Source: SZUA-35 sp965530755
Lineage (GTDB): Bacteria; Actinomycetota; Acidimicrobiia; Acidimicrobiales; SZUA-35
Assembly (NCBI GenBank): GCA_965530755.1
Contig: CBESNA010000009.1
Coordinates: 1-64,000, forward strand
Reading direction: 5' to 3'
DNA: 64,000 bases
Of this stretch, positions 36,289 through 45,097 are shown one piece after another (position 1 is the first letter of the stretch; each line of letters begins with the position of its first letter). Position numbers and translations under genes: made by a program. Under the pieces are notes generated by a model. The model did no database searches and had not been told where the DNA came from. It saw only the letters and a list, made by a program, of their open reading frames with translations.

Positions 36289-36783
36289 TCACAGGACGAT
36301 CGACCCGTACATTTCTCCCAACGGGTCCGAGAGGAGCTCGAGACGCTCACCATCGGGCCCGGAGAAGTACATCGAGACGTCGCTCTCGAAATGACACTCG
36401 ACGCCGGCCTCGGCCAGCGCATCACGTGCTCGCTCCCATGCCGGGCGGTCGATCGAGATCGCCAGGTGATGCAGTCCGCCGAGCACCTCGGCATACGGGC
36501 CGAGGTCGAGGCCGGGGAAGTCGAAGAAGGCCAGTGCGTTGCCGCTGCCGATGTCGAAGAAGAAGTGAGTCGAGCCCTGGTAGTCACGGTTCTCGAACAG
36601 TTCGGTCAGCGGGAACCCGAGGATGCCCTGGTAGAACGCGATCGTTCGCTCCACATCGGTGCTGAGGAGTGCGATGTGGTGCACGCCACGAGCCGACGAC
36701 GGTGGACGATTCTCGTGGAGATGCTCCGCACGCATCCGCTCCCAATCGGCGGTTCGATCGATGTCGGCACCGTGACGTGTCAT
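36289..36783 (-). CDS. VOC (glyoxalase/dioxygenase-fold) protein
   Basis: A 164-residue vicinal-oxygen-chelate protein with one pair of beta-alpha-beta-beta-beta modules. GVHHIALLSTDVERTIAFYQGILGFPLTELFEN begins module 1; GGLHHLAISIDRPAWERARDAL begins module 2; FSGPDGERLELLSDP carries the terminal metal Glu. Likely metal-dependent. It follows the ArsC-like gene by 22 bp, so it is probably in the same redox or detoxification operon. Confidence 0.88.
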   Translation of the reverse strand: MTRHGADIDRTADWERMRAEHLHENRPPSSARGVHHIALLSTDVERTIAFYQGILGFPLTELFENRDYQGSTHFFFDIGSGNALAFFDFPGLDLGPYAEVLGGLHHLAISIDRPAWERARDALAEAGVECHFESDVSMYFSGPDGERLELLSDPLGEMYGSIVL

Positions 36784-36805
36784 GTGTTTCCCTTCGAAAG
36801 CGGCC

Positions 36806-37159
36806 TCACGACAGGAGGTCTCGTACTCGTTCCTTTGGTCGCCCGACGATGGCTTTCTCCGGCGTGACCACGAGGGGGCGCTGGAGCAGTTGTTTGTGCT
36901 TCACGAGGATGTCCACGATCTGTTCGACGGTCGCGACGTCGGCGTCGGTCAGTTCGAGCTTCTTGAATTTGCTGTCTCGACGAACCAGCGCCGTCGGTTC
37001 ATCCTCGAGCTTGGCGATGATGCCGCGCAACGTCTCGGCGTCAGGCGGATCCTGGATGTAGTTGACCGTGTCGAAATCGACACCCAACTCTTCCGCAATG
37101 CGCACGGCATTGACCGAGGAGTTTCAATGCTTGTTGTGGAAGATCGTGATGTCAGCCAT
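36806..37159 (-). CDS. ArsC/Spx-like thioredoxin-fold protein with in-frame TGA (putative selenoprotein)
   Basis: Read from ATG 37159, the frame encodes 117 residues if TGA at 37124-37126 is read through. The start is MADITIFHNKH-U-NSSVNAVRIAEELG. In ArsC proteins this place is HNPRCSKSR, so the TGA replaces the catalytic Cys (residue 12). The rest is a full ArsC domain: YIQDPPDAETLRGIIAKL, LVRRDSKFKKL, and LLQRPLVVTPEKAIVGRP, whose Arg matches the third conserved Arg. Ordinary gene calling would start at GTG 37105 and lose the active site. Begins 8 bp after thiol peroxidase. Alternative: a nonsense mutation of TGC; the intact distal domain and the hairpin argue against it. Confidence 0.72.
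37088..37121 (-). promoter_or_regulatory. Candidate bacterial SECIS stem-loop
   Basis: In the transcript, immediately after UGA, a stem forms with core CAAUGC-CGUGC-GCAUUG (37112-37096) and outer pairs CUC/GAG, UC/GA and G-C, a bulged U next to the core, and single mismatches. The 5-nt apical loop starts 17 nt after the UGA and has G at position 2, followed by U. This fits the known bacterial SECIS pattern (spacing about 16-37 nt, small loop with G in the first two positions, bulged U). Covered by codons 13-24. Confidence 0.6.
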
Positions 37160-37167
37160 GGCCGACG

Positions 37168-37668
37168 TCACGAAAGCGCAGCGATGGCTGCGTCGTAGTT
37201 CGGCTCTGCGCCGATCTCGGGGACCAATTCACTGTGGAGCACCGAGCCGCTCGAGTCGACAACGACGACTGCGCGGGCGCACAGCCCCTCGAGCTTCCCG
37301 TCGATCATCGACACGCCGTAGGTCTCGAGGAACTCAGGGTTCTTGAACGTGGATGCCGTCTTCACGTTCTCCAATCCCTCGGAGCCGCAGAATCGGCCGA
37401 GAGCGAACGGAAGATCGGCGGACACACACAACACCGTGGTGTTGTCGAGTGACGAGGCTCGTTCGTTGAAGGTGCGGACGCTCGTTGCGCAGGTCGGCGT
37501 GTCGACACTGGGGAAGATGTTGAGCACCAGGTTCTGGCCTGCGAAGTCTGCGTTGGTGACAGCTCCGAGGTCGCCACCGGTGAGGGAGAATGCCGGAGCG
37601 GAAGCGCCAGGAGCGGGAAGCGTTCCACCTGTGTGTACGGGGTTGCCACCAAGAGTGATCTCTGCCAT
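37168..37668 (-). CDS. tpx: Thiol peroxidase (Tpx-type peroxiredoxin)
   Basis: A 166-residue atypical 2-Cys peroxiredoxin. Peroxidatic Cys60 in SVDTPTCATSVRTFNE and resolving Cys94 in LGRFCGSEG are in the standard Tpx spacing, with the family N-terminus ITLGGNPVHTGG. It reduces hydroperoxides using thioredoxin. AAGGACC precedes the ATG. The ArsC-like selenoprotein candidate starts 8 bp after its stop and VOC and DoxX genes follow. Confidence 0.93.
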   Translation of the reverse strand: MAEITLGGNPVHTGGTLPAPGASAPAFSLTGGDLGAVTNADFAGQNLVLNIFPSVDTPTCATSVRTFNERASSLDNTTVLCVSADLPFALGRFCGSEGLENVKTASTFKNPEFLETYGVSMIDGKLEGLCARAVVVVDSSGSVLHSELVPEIGAEPNYDAAIAALS

Positions 37669-37713
37669 GTGAGGTCCTTTCAAGAAACCGATTGCGGGTG
37701 AGGTTACCCCGGG

Positions 37714-38844
37714 TCAGGAACGGTCGAGGCCGGTGAAGACGATCGCCACGCGGGGACGCCGACCGTCGGTGTCGAGCGGCGGCGGTTGATGGAGGAGGCC
37801 GGCGAGACCGGCCGTCCCCGTCGGGCACACGGGCACATCGGTGGTCGTCCGTGCGAGTTGGTGGGCGCGGACGATCTCGGACTCCGGTGCGACGATGGGC
37901 TCACCGCCGGACGCGCGGGTGGCCGTCAGGAGCGGAAGCCAGTCGTAGGTGATGTCATCGAGAATGCCCGTGGCGAAGCTGGTCGGTTCATCCCATGGCC
38001 ACATGTAGGCGGTCGGGTCTGCGGCCGCAGCATCGAAGTCGAAATCGGGGGCGAGGAGATCCCATGCACGCCGCAGCGGCGCACATCCGTCGGCTTGCAC
38101 GGGGAACAAGGAGACACCGGGTAGAGCGGCACCGACCGAGGAGGCCAAGGCCCCTCCACCGACCTGCATGTAGATCGCGTCGAGATCGCCGGCCTGTTCG
38201 CCGAGCTCCCAACCAAGCGTCCTGCCGCCGTCGAGTGTCGTTGGCGTGTCCGTTCCCTGCACGCTGAACGGAACGGCACCGCCACGAACGGCGTCGGAGA
38301 ACCGCAGGTAGGCCGGGTCGCCGGATTCGCCCGGTCGTCGTTCGCATTGCTGGACGTTCGCGTCGAGTTGGTCGAGCCGGTCGAGAACGCTCCGCTCGGC
38401 CCACGTGGGGACGAAGACGTCGAGGCGGCGGCCCAGGGCCTTGGCAATGACGGCGGCACCGATCGCGGCATTGCCACAGCTGGCGATTGCCAACCGATCG
38501 GCCGGTGGCTGCCCGAGGTGCTCGGCGATGAGGAGGTGGATGGCGACGCCCATCAGGTGACGGGCCTTGTGCGAGCCGCCGATGTTGTGGTGCTCGGCTT
38601 TGATGACCAACTCGACCTCGAGCCCGGCGGCGGCCACAAGGGCCGCGCTGTCGATCAGTGGCGTCTCGACGAACCCGTGTCCGTGACCATCGACCTCGGC
38701 CACTGCAGCGTCCAGGTCGGTGACGATGGCGACGAACTGGGCGTCGGTGAGATCACCCAGACGGACGGAGTCATACGCGTCGAGCCGCTCGCGAAACCGC
38801 AGGAACGGATTGCTCGACGAGTCGGTCCGATCAGCCGCCGTCAT
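37714..38844 (-). CDS. PLP-dependent fold-type II enzyme (threonine dehydratase/synthase-like)
   Basis: A 376-residue enzyme. PLP lysine K93 in NIGGSHKARHLMG, phosphate loop SCGNAAIGAA, and VGGGALASSVGAA glycine loop show the tryptophan synthase beta/threonine dehydratase fold. No ACT domain. Acts on a hydroxy amino acid or related substrate, not determinable. ATG overlaps the VOC stop (ATGA). Length is typical for a stand-alone catalytic subunit. Confidence 0.85.
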   Translation of the reverse strand: MTAADRTDSSSNPFLRFRERLDAYDSVRLGDLTDAQFVAIVTDLDAAVAEVDGHGHGFVETPLIDSAALVAAAGLEVELVIKAEHHNIGGSHKARHLMGVAIHLLIAEHLGQPPADRLAIASCGNAAIGAAVIAKALGRRLDVFVPTWAERSVLDRLDQLDANVQQCERRPGESGDPAYLRFSDAVRGGAVPFSVQGTDTPTTLDGGRTLGWELGEQAGDLDAIYMQVGGGALASSVGAALPGVSLFPVQADGCAPLRRAWDLLAPDFDFDAAAADPTAYMWPWDEPTSFATGILDDITYDWLPLLTATRASGGEPIVAPESEIVRAHQLARTTTDVPVCPTGTAGLAGLLHQPPPLDTDGRRPRVAIVFTGLDRS

Positions 38845-39245
38845 TGGATGCAGAACTCGTTGCCCTCGGGGTCGAGCATGGTGATCCAGTGACCTTCGGG
38901 TTCGTCGAATTCGCCGACGAGCGTCGCGCCGAGCTCGACCAGTTCGTTGGCTCGCTGATGCATCACCTCGGCCCCGACGGCGACGTCGAGGTGCATACGG
39001 TTCTTGGCCGACTTCGCTTCTGGCACCCTCAGGAAGAAGATGCGAGGGCCGTCCATCTCGGGCGGCACGATGGCGAAGGCGCGGTCCGGGTCAGAGCGAT
39101 CGATGCCCATCGAGTCGAGCGCATCCTCCCAGGTGTCGAAGCCCGGAGGCGGCGGCTGCTCGATGTAGCCCAGGACCTCGCACCAGAAGGCTCCCTGCGC
39201 CCGAGGGTCTGCAGCATCCACTGTGATCTGGAATCGATTCACCAC
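38841..39245 (-). CDS. VOC-family (glyoxalase-like) protein
   Basis: A 134-residue protein: VVNRFQITVDAADPRAQGAFWCEVLGY at the N-terminus and GHWITMLDPEGNEFCIQ at the end, the pattern of the common actinobacterial glyoxalase_6-type VOC. Starts at one of two adjacent GTG codons (39245 or 39242) after AGGGGAG. Coupled by ATGA to the PLP enzyme. Confidence 0.85.
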   Translation of the reverse strand: MVNRFQITVDAADPRAQGAFWCEVLGYIEQPPPPGFDTWEDALDSMGIDRSDPDRAFAIVPPEMDGPRIFFLRVPEAKSAKNRMHLDVAVGAEVMHQRANELVELGATLVGEFDEPEGHWITMLDPEGNEFCIQ

Positions 39246-39309
39246 TGAAAACTCCCCTTTTTCTCTGCTTCTTTGCTGCGTCAACCCCGAGCCGTGTGCG
39301 ATCCCCGTA

Positions 39310-39362
39310 CCAAACCCGAGGTTTGAGCCCCCCATTTTCGGGGGCTCAAACCTCGGGTTTGG
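39310..39362. terminator. 23-bp perfect palindromic hairpin (element copy B), possible terminator
   Basis: Arms 310-332 and 340-362 pair perfectly over 23 bp with the loop CATTTTC. Each arm is itself a palindrome (CAAACC-CGA-GGTTTG), so a cruciform is also possible. It lies between the stop of the cysteine synthase-like gene and the VOC gene, both minus strand. No T-run follows on either strand. Related to the element at 26178-26233, so it is also classed as a dispersed repeat. Confidence 0.7.
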
Positions 39363-39371
39363 GCGAAGCCT

Positions 39372-40931
<1,560 letters not shown>

Positions 40932-40995
40932 GGCGACAGAGTACAAACTTGCCGGAGCTCGCACCTGCGTACGACGAACCCCGGAACGCGCTGGT

Positions 40996-41385
40996 TCAGA
41001 ACTCGTCGCCCCAGTGGTCCTCGCCCTGATAATCGGGCAGGGGCTCGGATGTGTCGCGGCCCGGAGCCGGGACCGGAGTGGATACGGCCGCTGGTGACAC
41101 GCCGGGTCGCGATGCGGCAGCCGACGGCCGTTGGTCATCGTCGGAGGAGGAGGGCCCGCCGGTGTCCTCGTCACCCGGCGCATACCCGTAACACATCTCG
41201 ACTCCGTCGACGTCGAAGGGCTTTCCGAGCGATCCGACCGTGAAGCTCGAATGATCACCGGACTTCTTCAGCACCTTGACCTTGCCGTCCTCCGCCAAGG
41301 CAGCCTCCAGCGTGGCGACGGGCGCCATGACGGCCCACTTCTCGGACTTCGTCTTACGGAACGTCGGTTCTGGCAGCTCGCTCAT
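40996..41385 (-). CDS. Hypothetical protein with disordered acidic tail
   Basis: 129 residues. A folded start (FRKTKSEKWAVMAPVATLEAALAEDGKVKVLKKSGDHSSFTVGSLGKPF) is followed by an S/P/D-rich disordered tail and the acidic end EDHWGDEF. No family recognised. Sits between a PLP enzyme and an M20 amidohydrolase, on the same strand. The longer ORF start at 41421 is possible. Confidence 0.6.
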   Translation of the reverse strand: MSELPEPTFRKTKSEKWAVMAPVATLEAALAEDGKVKVLKKSGDHSSFTVGSLGKPFDVDGVEMCYGYAPGDEDTGGPSSSDDDQRPSAAASRPGVSPAAVSTPVPAPGRDTSEPLPDYQGEDHWGDEF

Positions 41386-41442
41386 GTGTCGATGATGCAG
41401 CAACCGGAGCGCAAGCGACAACCTGCTGCCACCGGCCGCGGA

Positions 41443-42693
41443 TCACGGAGCCTCAGCGAGGGCGAGCATCGTGTGCAGCAGCACGTTGGCGCCGGCCTCG
41501 AGGTCGGCCGGTGCGGTGTATTCACGCGGATTGTGGCTGATGCCGTCGCGGCTGGGGGTGAACACCATCGCTGTCGGGCACAGACGGGCCATCATCTGCG
41601 CGTCGTGCCCTGCCCCAGACGGCATCCGACGGACACTGTGGCCCAGGCGAGAAGCGGTGGTCTCGACGAGGTCGACGACGGCCGGCGCGAAACTGACGGG
41701 CTCGAATCGGGCGAGCACATTGGTCTCCACCGAACAACCTTCAGCCGCCGCGCTGTCGGCGAGGAAGTCGGCGAAACGACGCTCGGCATCTCGCAGAACA
41801 GCATCATCGGTGTTGCGAAGGTCGACCGTGAAGGTCGCAGATGCAGGAACCACGTTCACGAGGTTCGGCACGAACTCGACTCGGCCCACGGTGCCGACTT
41901 GAGGCCCCCCGAGTTCCAACGCCAGCTCACGGACGAACGCAATACACGCCGCGGCCACGTAGCCGGGATCCTTGCGCAGCGACATCGGAGTGGTGCCGGC
42001 ATGGTTGCTCTGGCCGGTCACCGTGATCTCCTGCCAGCTGATCCCTTGGACCCCCTCGACGGCTCCGATCGTGATGCCTTCGGACTCGAGCACTGGACCC
42101 TGTTCGATGTGCAGTTCGACGTAGGCATGCGGGGCCGGTCCCGGTACCGGCGACGGGCCCGAATACCCGATGCGGTCGAGCTCGTCGCCCAAGACGGCGC
42201 CGTCGATGCCGACGATCTCCAGGGCCTCTTCGAGGGGCAGACCCCCCGCATACACGAGGCTGCCGAGCATGTCGGGAGCGAATCGGGCTCCCTCTTCGTC
42301 TGTGAAAACGCCGACGGCAAGCGGCCGGTGCGGTGTGATTCCCGCCGTCCGCAGCACCTCGATCACTTCGAGGCCGGCGAGCACCCCGAGGTTCCCGTCG
42401 TAACGACCGCCCGTCCTGACCGTGTCGATGTGCGACCCGCACATCACCGGCGGTCCGTCGATCTGGCCCGGCATGGTGGCAATGATGTTGCCGATTCGGT
42501 CGATCGAGATGGCGAGATCCAGCTCCTGCATTGCCGCCACCACGAGATCTCGTCCGGCTTTGTCCTCGTCGGTCAACGCCAAGCGAGCGCATCCTTCGGT
42601 GCCCTCGATGGCACCGATGGCGGCCAGGTCTGCGAGGCGGCGTGTGAGCCGGGCGATGTCGATGGACAGCTCACTGGTTGGGGTCGTCGTCAT
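41443..42693 (-). CDS. M20 Zn amidohydrolase (N-carbamoylase/allantoate amidohydrolase-like)
   Basis: 416 residues. HIDTVRTGGRYDGNLGVLAGLEVI gives the first metal ligands, TDEEGARFAPDMLGS the Glu pair, and PSGAGHDAQMM the last ligand His. The middle ELHIEQGPVLE is the hallmark of the hydantoinase/carbamoylase subgroup that hydrolyses N-carbamoyl amino acids, allantoate or ureidoglycolate. No other purine-degradation gene is present in the window. Confidence 0.87.
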   Translation of the reverse strand: MTTTPTSELSIDIARLTRRLADLAAIGAIEGTEGCARLALTDEDKAGRDLVVAAMQELDLAISIDRIGNIIATMPGQIDGPPVMCGSHIDTVRTGGRYDGNLGVLAGLEVIEVLRTAGITPHRPLAVGVFTDEEGARFAPDMLGSLVYAGGLPLEEALEIVGIDGAVLGDELDRIGYSGPSPVPGPAPHAYVELHIEQGPVLESEGITIGAVEGVQGISWQEITVTGQSNHAGTTPMSLRKDPGYVAAACIAFVRELALELGGPQVGTVGRVEFVPNLVNVVPASATFTVDLRNTDDAVLRDAERRFADFLADSAAAEGCSVETNVLARFEPVSFAPAVVDLVETTASRLGHSVRRMPSGAGHDAQMMARLCPTAMVFTPSRDGISHNPREYTAPADLEAGANVLLHTMLALAEAP

Positions 42694-42807
42694 TGCCGCA
42701 GACGGTAGCCGGGCACCAAGAGTCGGTGGAGGCTCGGGTCACTGGGTGTCACTCGGACCGGGCCGAAACCGAGCACAATCGGGCGAGGTCTCTGCCAAGA
42801 TCAAGCG

Positions 42808-43386
42808 ATGACGACCACCGTGCCGCCTGCCATCCCGCCTGGCACCATGGCCAATCTGGTGCAGCCTCGCGTTCGGATCGATGACGAGTTGGCCCTACGA
42901 CCGTGGCACGGCGCAGACGCACCAGCCGTCCTCACTGCCTTCAACGATCCCGACATCATTCGGTGGCACACCAGACGCATGACCACGGTCTCCGAGGCCG
43001 ACGACTGGATCGAGGCACAGCTCGAGGCGTGGACAGACGAGCGATCAGCGAGCTTCGCCATCGTCGACACAGCTGACGAGTCGGTGCTCGGTCGAACGGC
43101 CCTCCACACTGATCTCGCGGACGGCGTCGCCGAGATCGCGTACTGGATCCTGCCGGCTGCTCGGCGCCGAATGGTGGCCTCACGGGCCGCCGTGGCTGCA
43201 GCGGCCTGGGGTCACGAATTCGGGTTCCATCGGATCGAGCTCCAACACTCGACACTGAATGCAGCATCGTGCCGCGTTGCCGACCGCGCCGGGTTCGTCG
43301 CCGAGGGTGTGAAACGCCAGTCGGATCGACACGCCGACGGACCGCACGACATGCATATGCACGCTCGACTCGCCTCGGATGCCTGA
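42808..43386 (+). CDS. GNAT acetyltransferase (RimJ/RimL type)
   Basis: A 192-residue GNAT protein: ELALRPWHGADAPAVLTAFNDPDI at the N-terminus, DGVAEIAYWILPAARRRMVASRAAVAAAAWGHE as the acetyl-CoA loop, and FHRIELQHSTLNAASCRVADRAGFVAEG as the conserved motif B. Acetylates an amine of a protein or small molecule. Overlaps the next gene by 8 bp. Confidence 0.87.
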   Translation: MTTTVPPAIPPGTMANLVQPRVRIDDELALRPWHGADAPAVLTAFNDPDIIRWHTRRMTTVSEADDWIEAQLEAWTDERSASFAIVDTADESVLGRTALHTDLADGVAEIAYWILPAARRRMVASRAAVAAAAWGHEFGFHRIELQHSTLNAASCRVADRAGFVAEGVKRQSDRHADGPHDMHMHARLASDA

Positions 43387-44158
43387 GCACATCTCGAACG
43401 CTGCGGCCTGGTTCGAAGCCGCGACGGGATCAGGGGTGGTGCGATCGGGAGCACTCCTCGGCGGGCTGTCATCCGACGTCGAACGACACTGGCTGGCCGA
43501 CTACACCTCGGTGGTCACCCGGACCATCAGCAACACCGCGTGGCTCGAGACAGAACCCGATCTGATCGAACGGGAGGCTCGGGCGCTGACGATCCTCGCC
43601 AGTTCACCGCTGGAGACGCCCAGACTCATCGCGGCTGATCAACCGTCGGCGCACCTGGCCATGTCGTTCCTCGATGGCGTGCTGGAGGTCGACCGCAACG
43701 GCCTGGCTCCACGAAGCCACGCCATGGCGGCTGCGGCAGCCGCGATCGCTGCTGTCCCACTCCCCCGAGCCCACGGCCTTCCGGAATGGCGAGCCTGGGT
43801 GCCCGCCGACCCGCAACCGCCGACCTGGGGAGATGCCCCGCTGTGGCGCCGGGGCATTGATGCGTATCGGGCCGTCAGCCAGCCGACCACCGACGACAAT
43901 CGGCTTCTGCATCGCGACCTCCATCCGCTCAACGTGTTGTGGTCGGAGCAGCTGCTTCCTGCCGTCGTCGACTGGGTCAATGCATGCGTGGGTCACCCGC
44001 ATGCCGAGCTCGGTCACCTCCGCGCCCCGGTCTTGAGCCACCTACCGGGCCCGATCGGCTGCGGCGGTTGGCACGCCATCGGTCGGACCGATCTCACCCA
44101 TGACATCGTGGTCGAGCGGACCCACCAGTTCGTGGAGTCTGCGCTGGACCGAGCCTGA
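43379..44158 (+). CDS. Aminoglycoside phosphotransferase (APH)-like kinase
   Basis: 259 residues. Brenner's motif HRDLHPLNVLW (catalytic Asp) and the metal Asp in VVDWVNAC are intact; the N-terminal lobe is short and lacks an obvious Gly-rich loop. Kinase of a small molecule or antibiotic; many homologues have metabolic roles. It overlaps the upstream GNAT gene, so the pair are coupled. Confidence 0.78.
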   Translation: MPEHISNAAAWFEAATGSGVVRSGALLGGLSSDVERHWLADYTSVVTRTISNTAWLETEPDLIEREARALTILASSPLETPRLIAADQPSAHLAMSFLDGVLEVDRNGLAPRSHAMAAAAAAIAAVPLPRAHGLPEWRAWVPADPQPPTWGDAPLWRRGIDAYRAVSQPTTDDNRLLHRDLHPLNVLWSEQLLPAVVDWVNACVGHPHAELGHLRAPVLSHLPGPIGCGGWHAIGRTDLTHDIVVERTHQFVESALDRA

Positions 44159-44202
44159 CGAGCATTGCCGTGGCCGGATCCGGCCAACTGGGCCTCATCC
44201 TC

Positions 44203-44230
44203 TTGACAGCAGGTGGGCCGAGCGTACGAT
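44203..44230 (+). promoter_or_regulatory. Near-consensus housekeeping promoter
   Basis: TTGACA (44203-44208), 16-bp spacer, TACGAT (44225-44230). The -35 box is a perfect sigma-70 match. Its predicted start, about 44237, is 42 bp before the GTG of the PLDc_N peptide. It is the best match I found by eye in the gaps of this window. Confidence 0.65.
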
Positions 44231-44278
44231 TCGCACAATCGTCTCGATTCCCGAGATCAGCCGTGGAAACGGAACACA

Positions 44279-44518
44279 GTGTCAGTCATAGCCGTCCCCT
44301 TCCTGCTCGTCCTCTTCGTCCCGATCCTCATGGTCTGGGCGCTCGTGGATCTCGTCCAGCGGCCCAAGGCGGAGTGGGATGCCGCCGGCCAGGACCGTTT
44401 GGTCTGGGCCCTGATCGTTGTCTTCGTTGGCTTCGTGGGGCCGATCCTCTACCTGACGATCGGTCGCAAGAAGTTCGCCGACACCGCGATGCCAGGATTC
44501 GGGGGCATCGTCAGCTGA
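44279..44518 (+). CDS. PLDc_N domain small membrane protein
   Basis: 79 residues with two TM helices: VSVIAVPFLLVLFVPILMVWALVDLVQRP and LVWALIVVFVGFVGPILYLTIGRKKF. This is the phospholipase D-nuclease N-terminal (PLDc_N) type of small actinobacterial membrane protein; it has no catalytic domain. Starts at GTG 44279 after GGAA, from the strong promoter just upstream. Confidence 0.8.
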   Translation: MSVIAVPFLLVLFVPILMVWALVDLVQRPKAEWDAAGQDRLVWALIVVFVGFVGPILYLTIGRKKFADTAMPGFGGIVS

Positions 44519-44542
44519 CGTTCGGCGGGCTTCACTGGGGCG

Positions 44543-45082
44543 ATGATCCGTCTGAAGAGTCCGTCCGCCGCCGACCTGACGAAGGTCGCGGCCGATGCCG
44601 CTGCGGCGAGCCCGAGCGCTCCGCTCGAATCGGAACTGCGGCCATTCGAGTACGAACAGACCGTTGGCCACGGGCGAGCCAGCTTCGATGCCGGTCGTCA
44701 GGCTCTCGTTGACTGGCGAATGCATCGGGACGCCGGTGTTCACGCGGTTCCCGCACCTCTCGTCGTTGGTAGCGACGTCGTCATGTGGACGCGAGCCCTC
44801 GTCATCACCCTCGTCTTCGCCTGCCGAATCACCGACGTTGTCGACAGCGAGACGGAGTTCGGCTTCACCTATGCGACGCTGCCCGGTCATCCTGAGGAGG
44901 GCCATGAGACGTTCCGAATCGAGCTGATCAACGACGTCGTTCAGCTGCACATCGAGGGCGCATCACGACCCGATCTATGGCTGAACAGGCTCGCCGGACC
45001 GATCGGAACCCGCATGGAGCAGCGGGTCACGGATCGCTACATCGCCGCCATGCGTTCGGCCATCCTCCAGGCAATCGACTGA
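44543..45082 (+). CDS. DUF1990 family protein
   Basis: A 179-residue DUF1990 protein: RPFEYEQTVGHGRASFDAGRQALVDWRMHR and EFGFTYATLPGHPEEGHETFRIE are its characteristic segments. This family is common in actinobacteria and has no assigned function. Separated by 24 bp from the PLDc_N gene, so the two are probably co-transcribed. Confidence 0.85.
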   Translation: MIRLKSPSAADLTKVAADAAAASPSAPLESELRPFEYEQTVGHGRASFDAGRQALVDWRMHRDAGVHAVPAPLVVGSDVVMWTRALVITLVFACRITDVVDSETEFGFTYATLPGHPEEGHETFRIELINDVVQLHIEGASRPDLWLNRLAGPIGTRMEQRVTDRYIAAMRSAILQAID

Positions 45083-45097
45083 AGAGGTCGACCGTCG

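Noticed and set aside
37124..37126. Treating the ArsC-like gene as a pseudogene because of the stop
   Set aside because: Only one stop, exactly at the active-site Cys, with an intact distal domain and a SECIS-like hairpin; random decay would not place it there.
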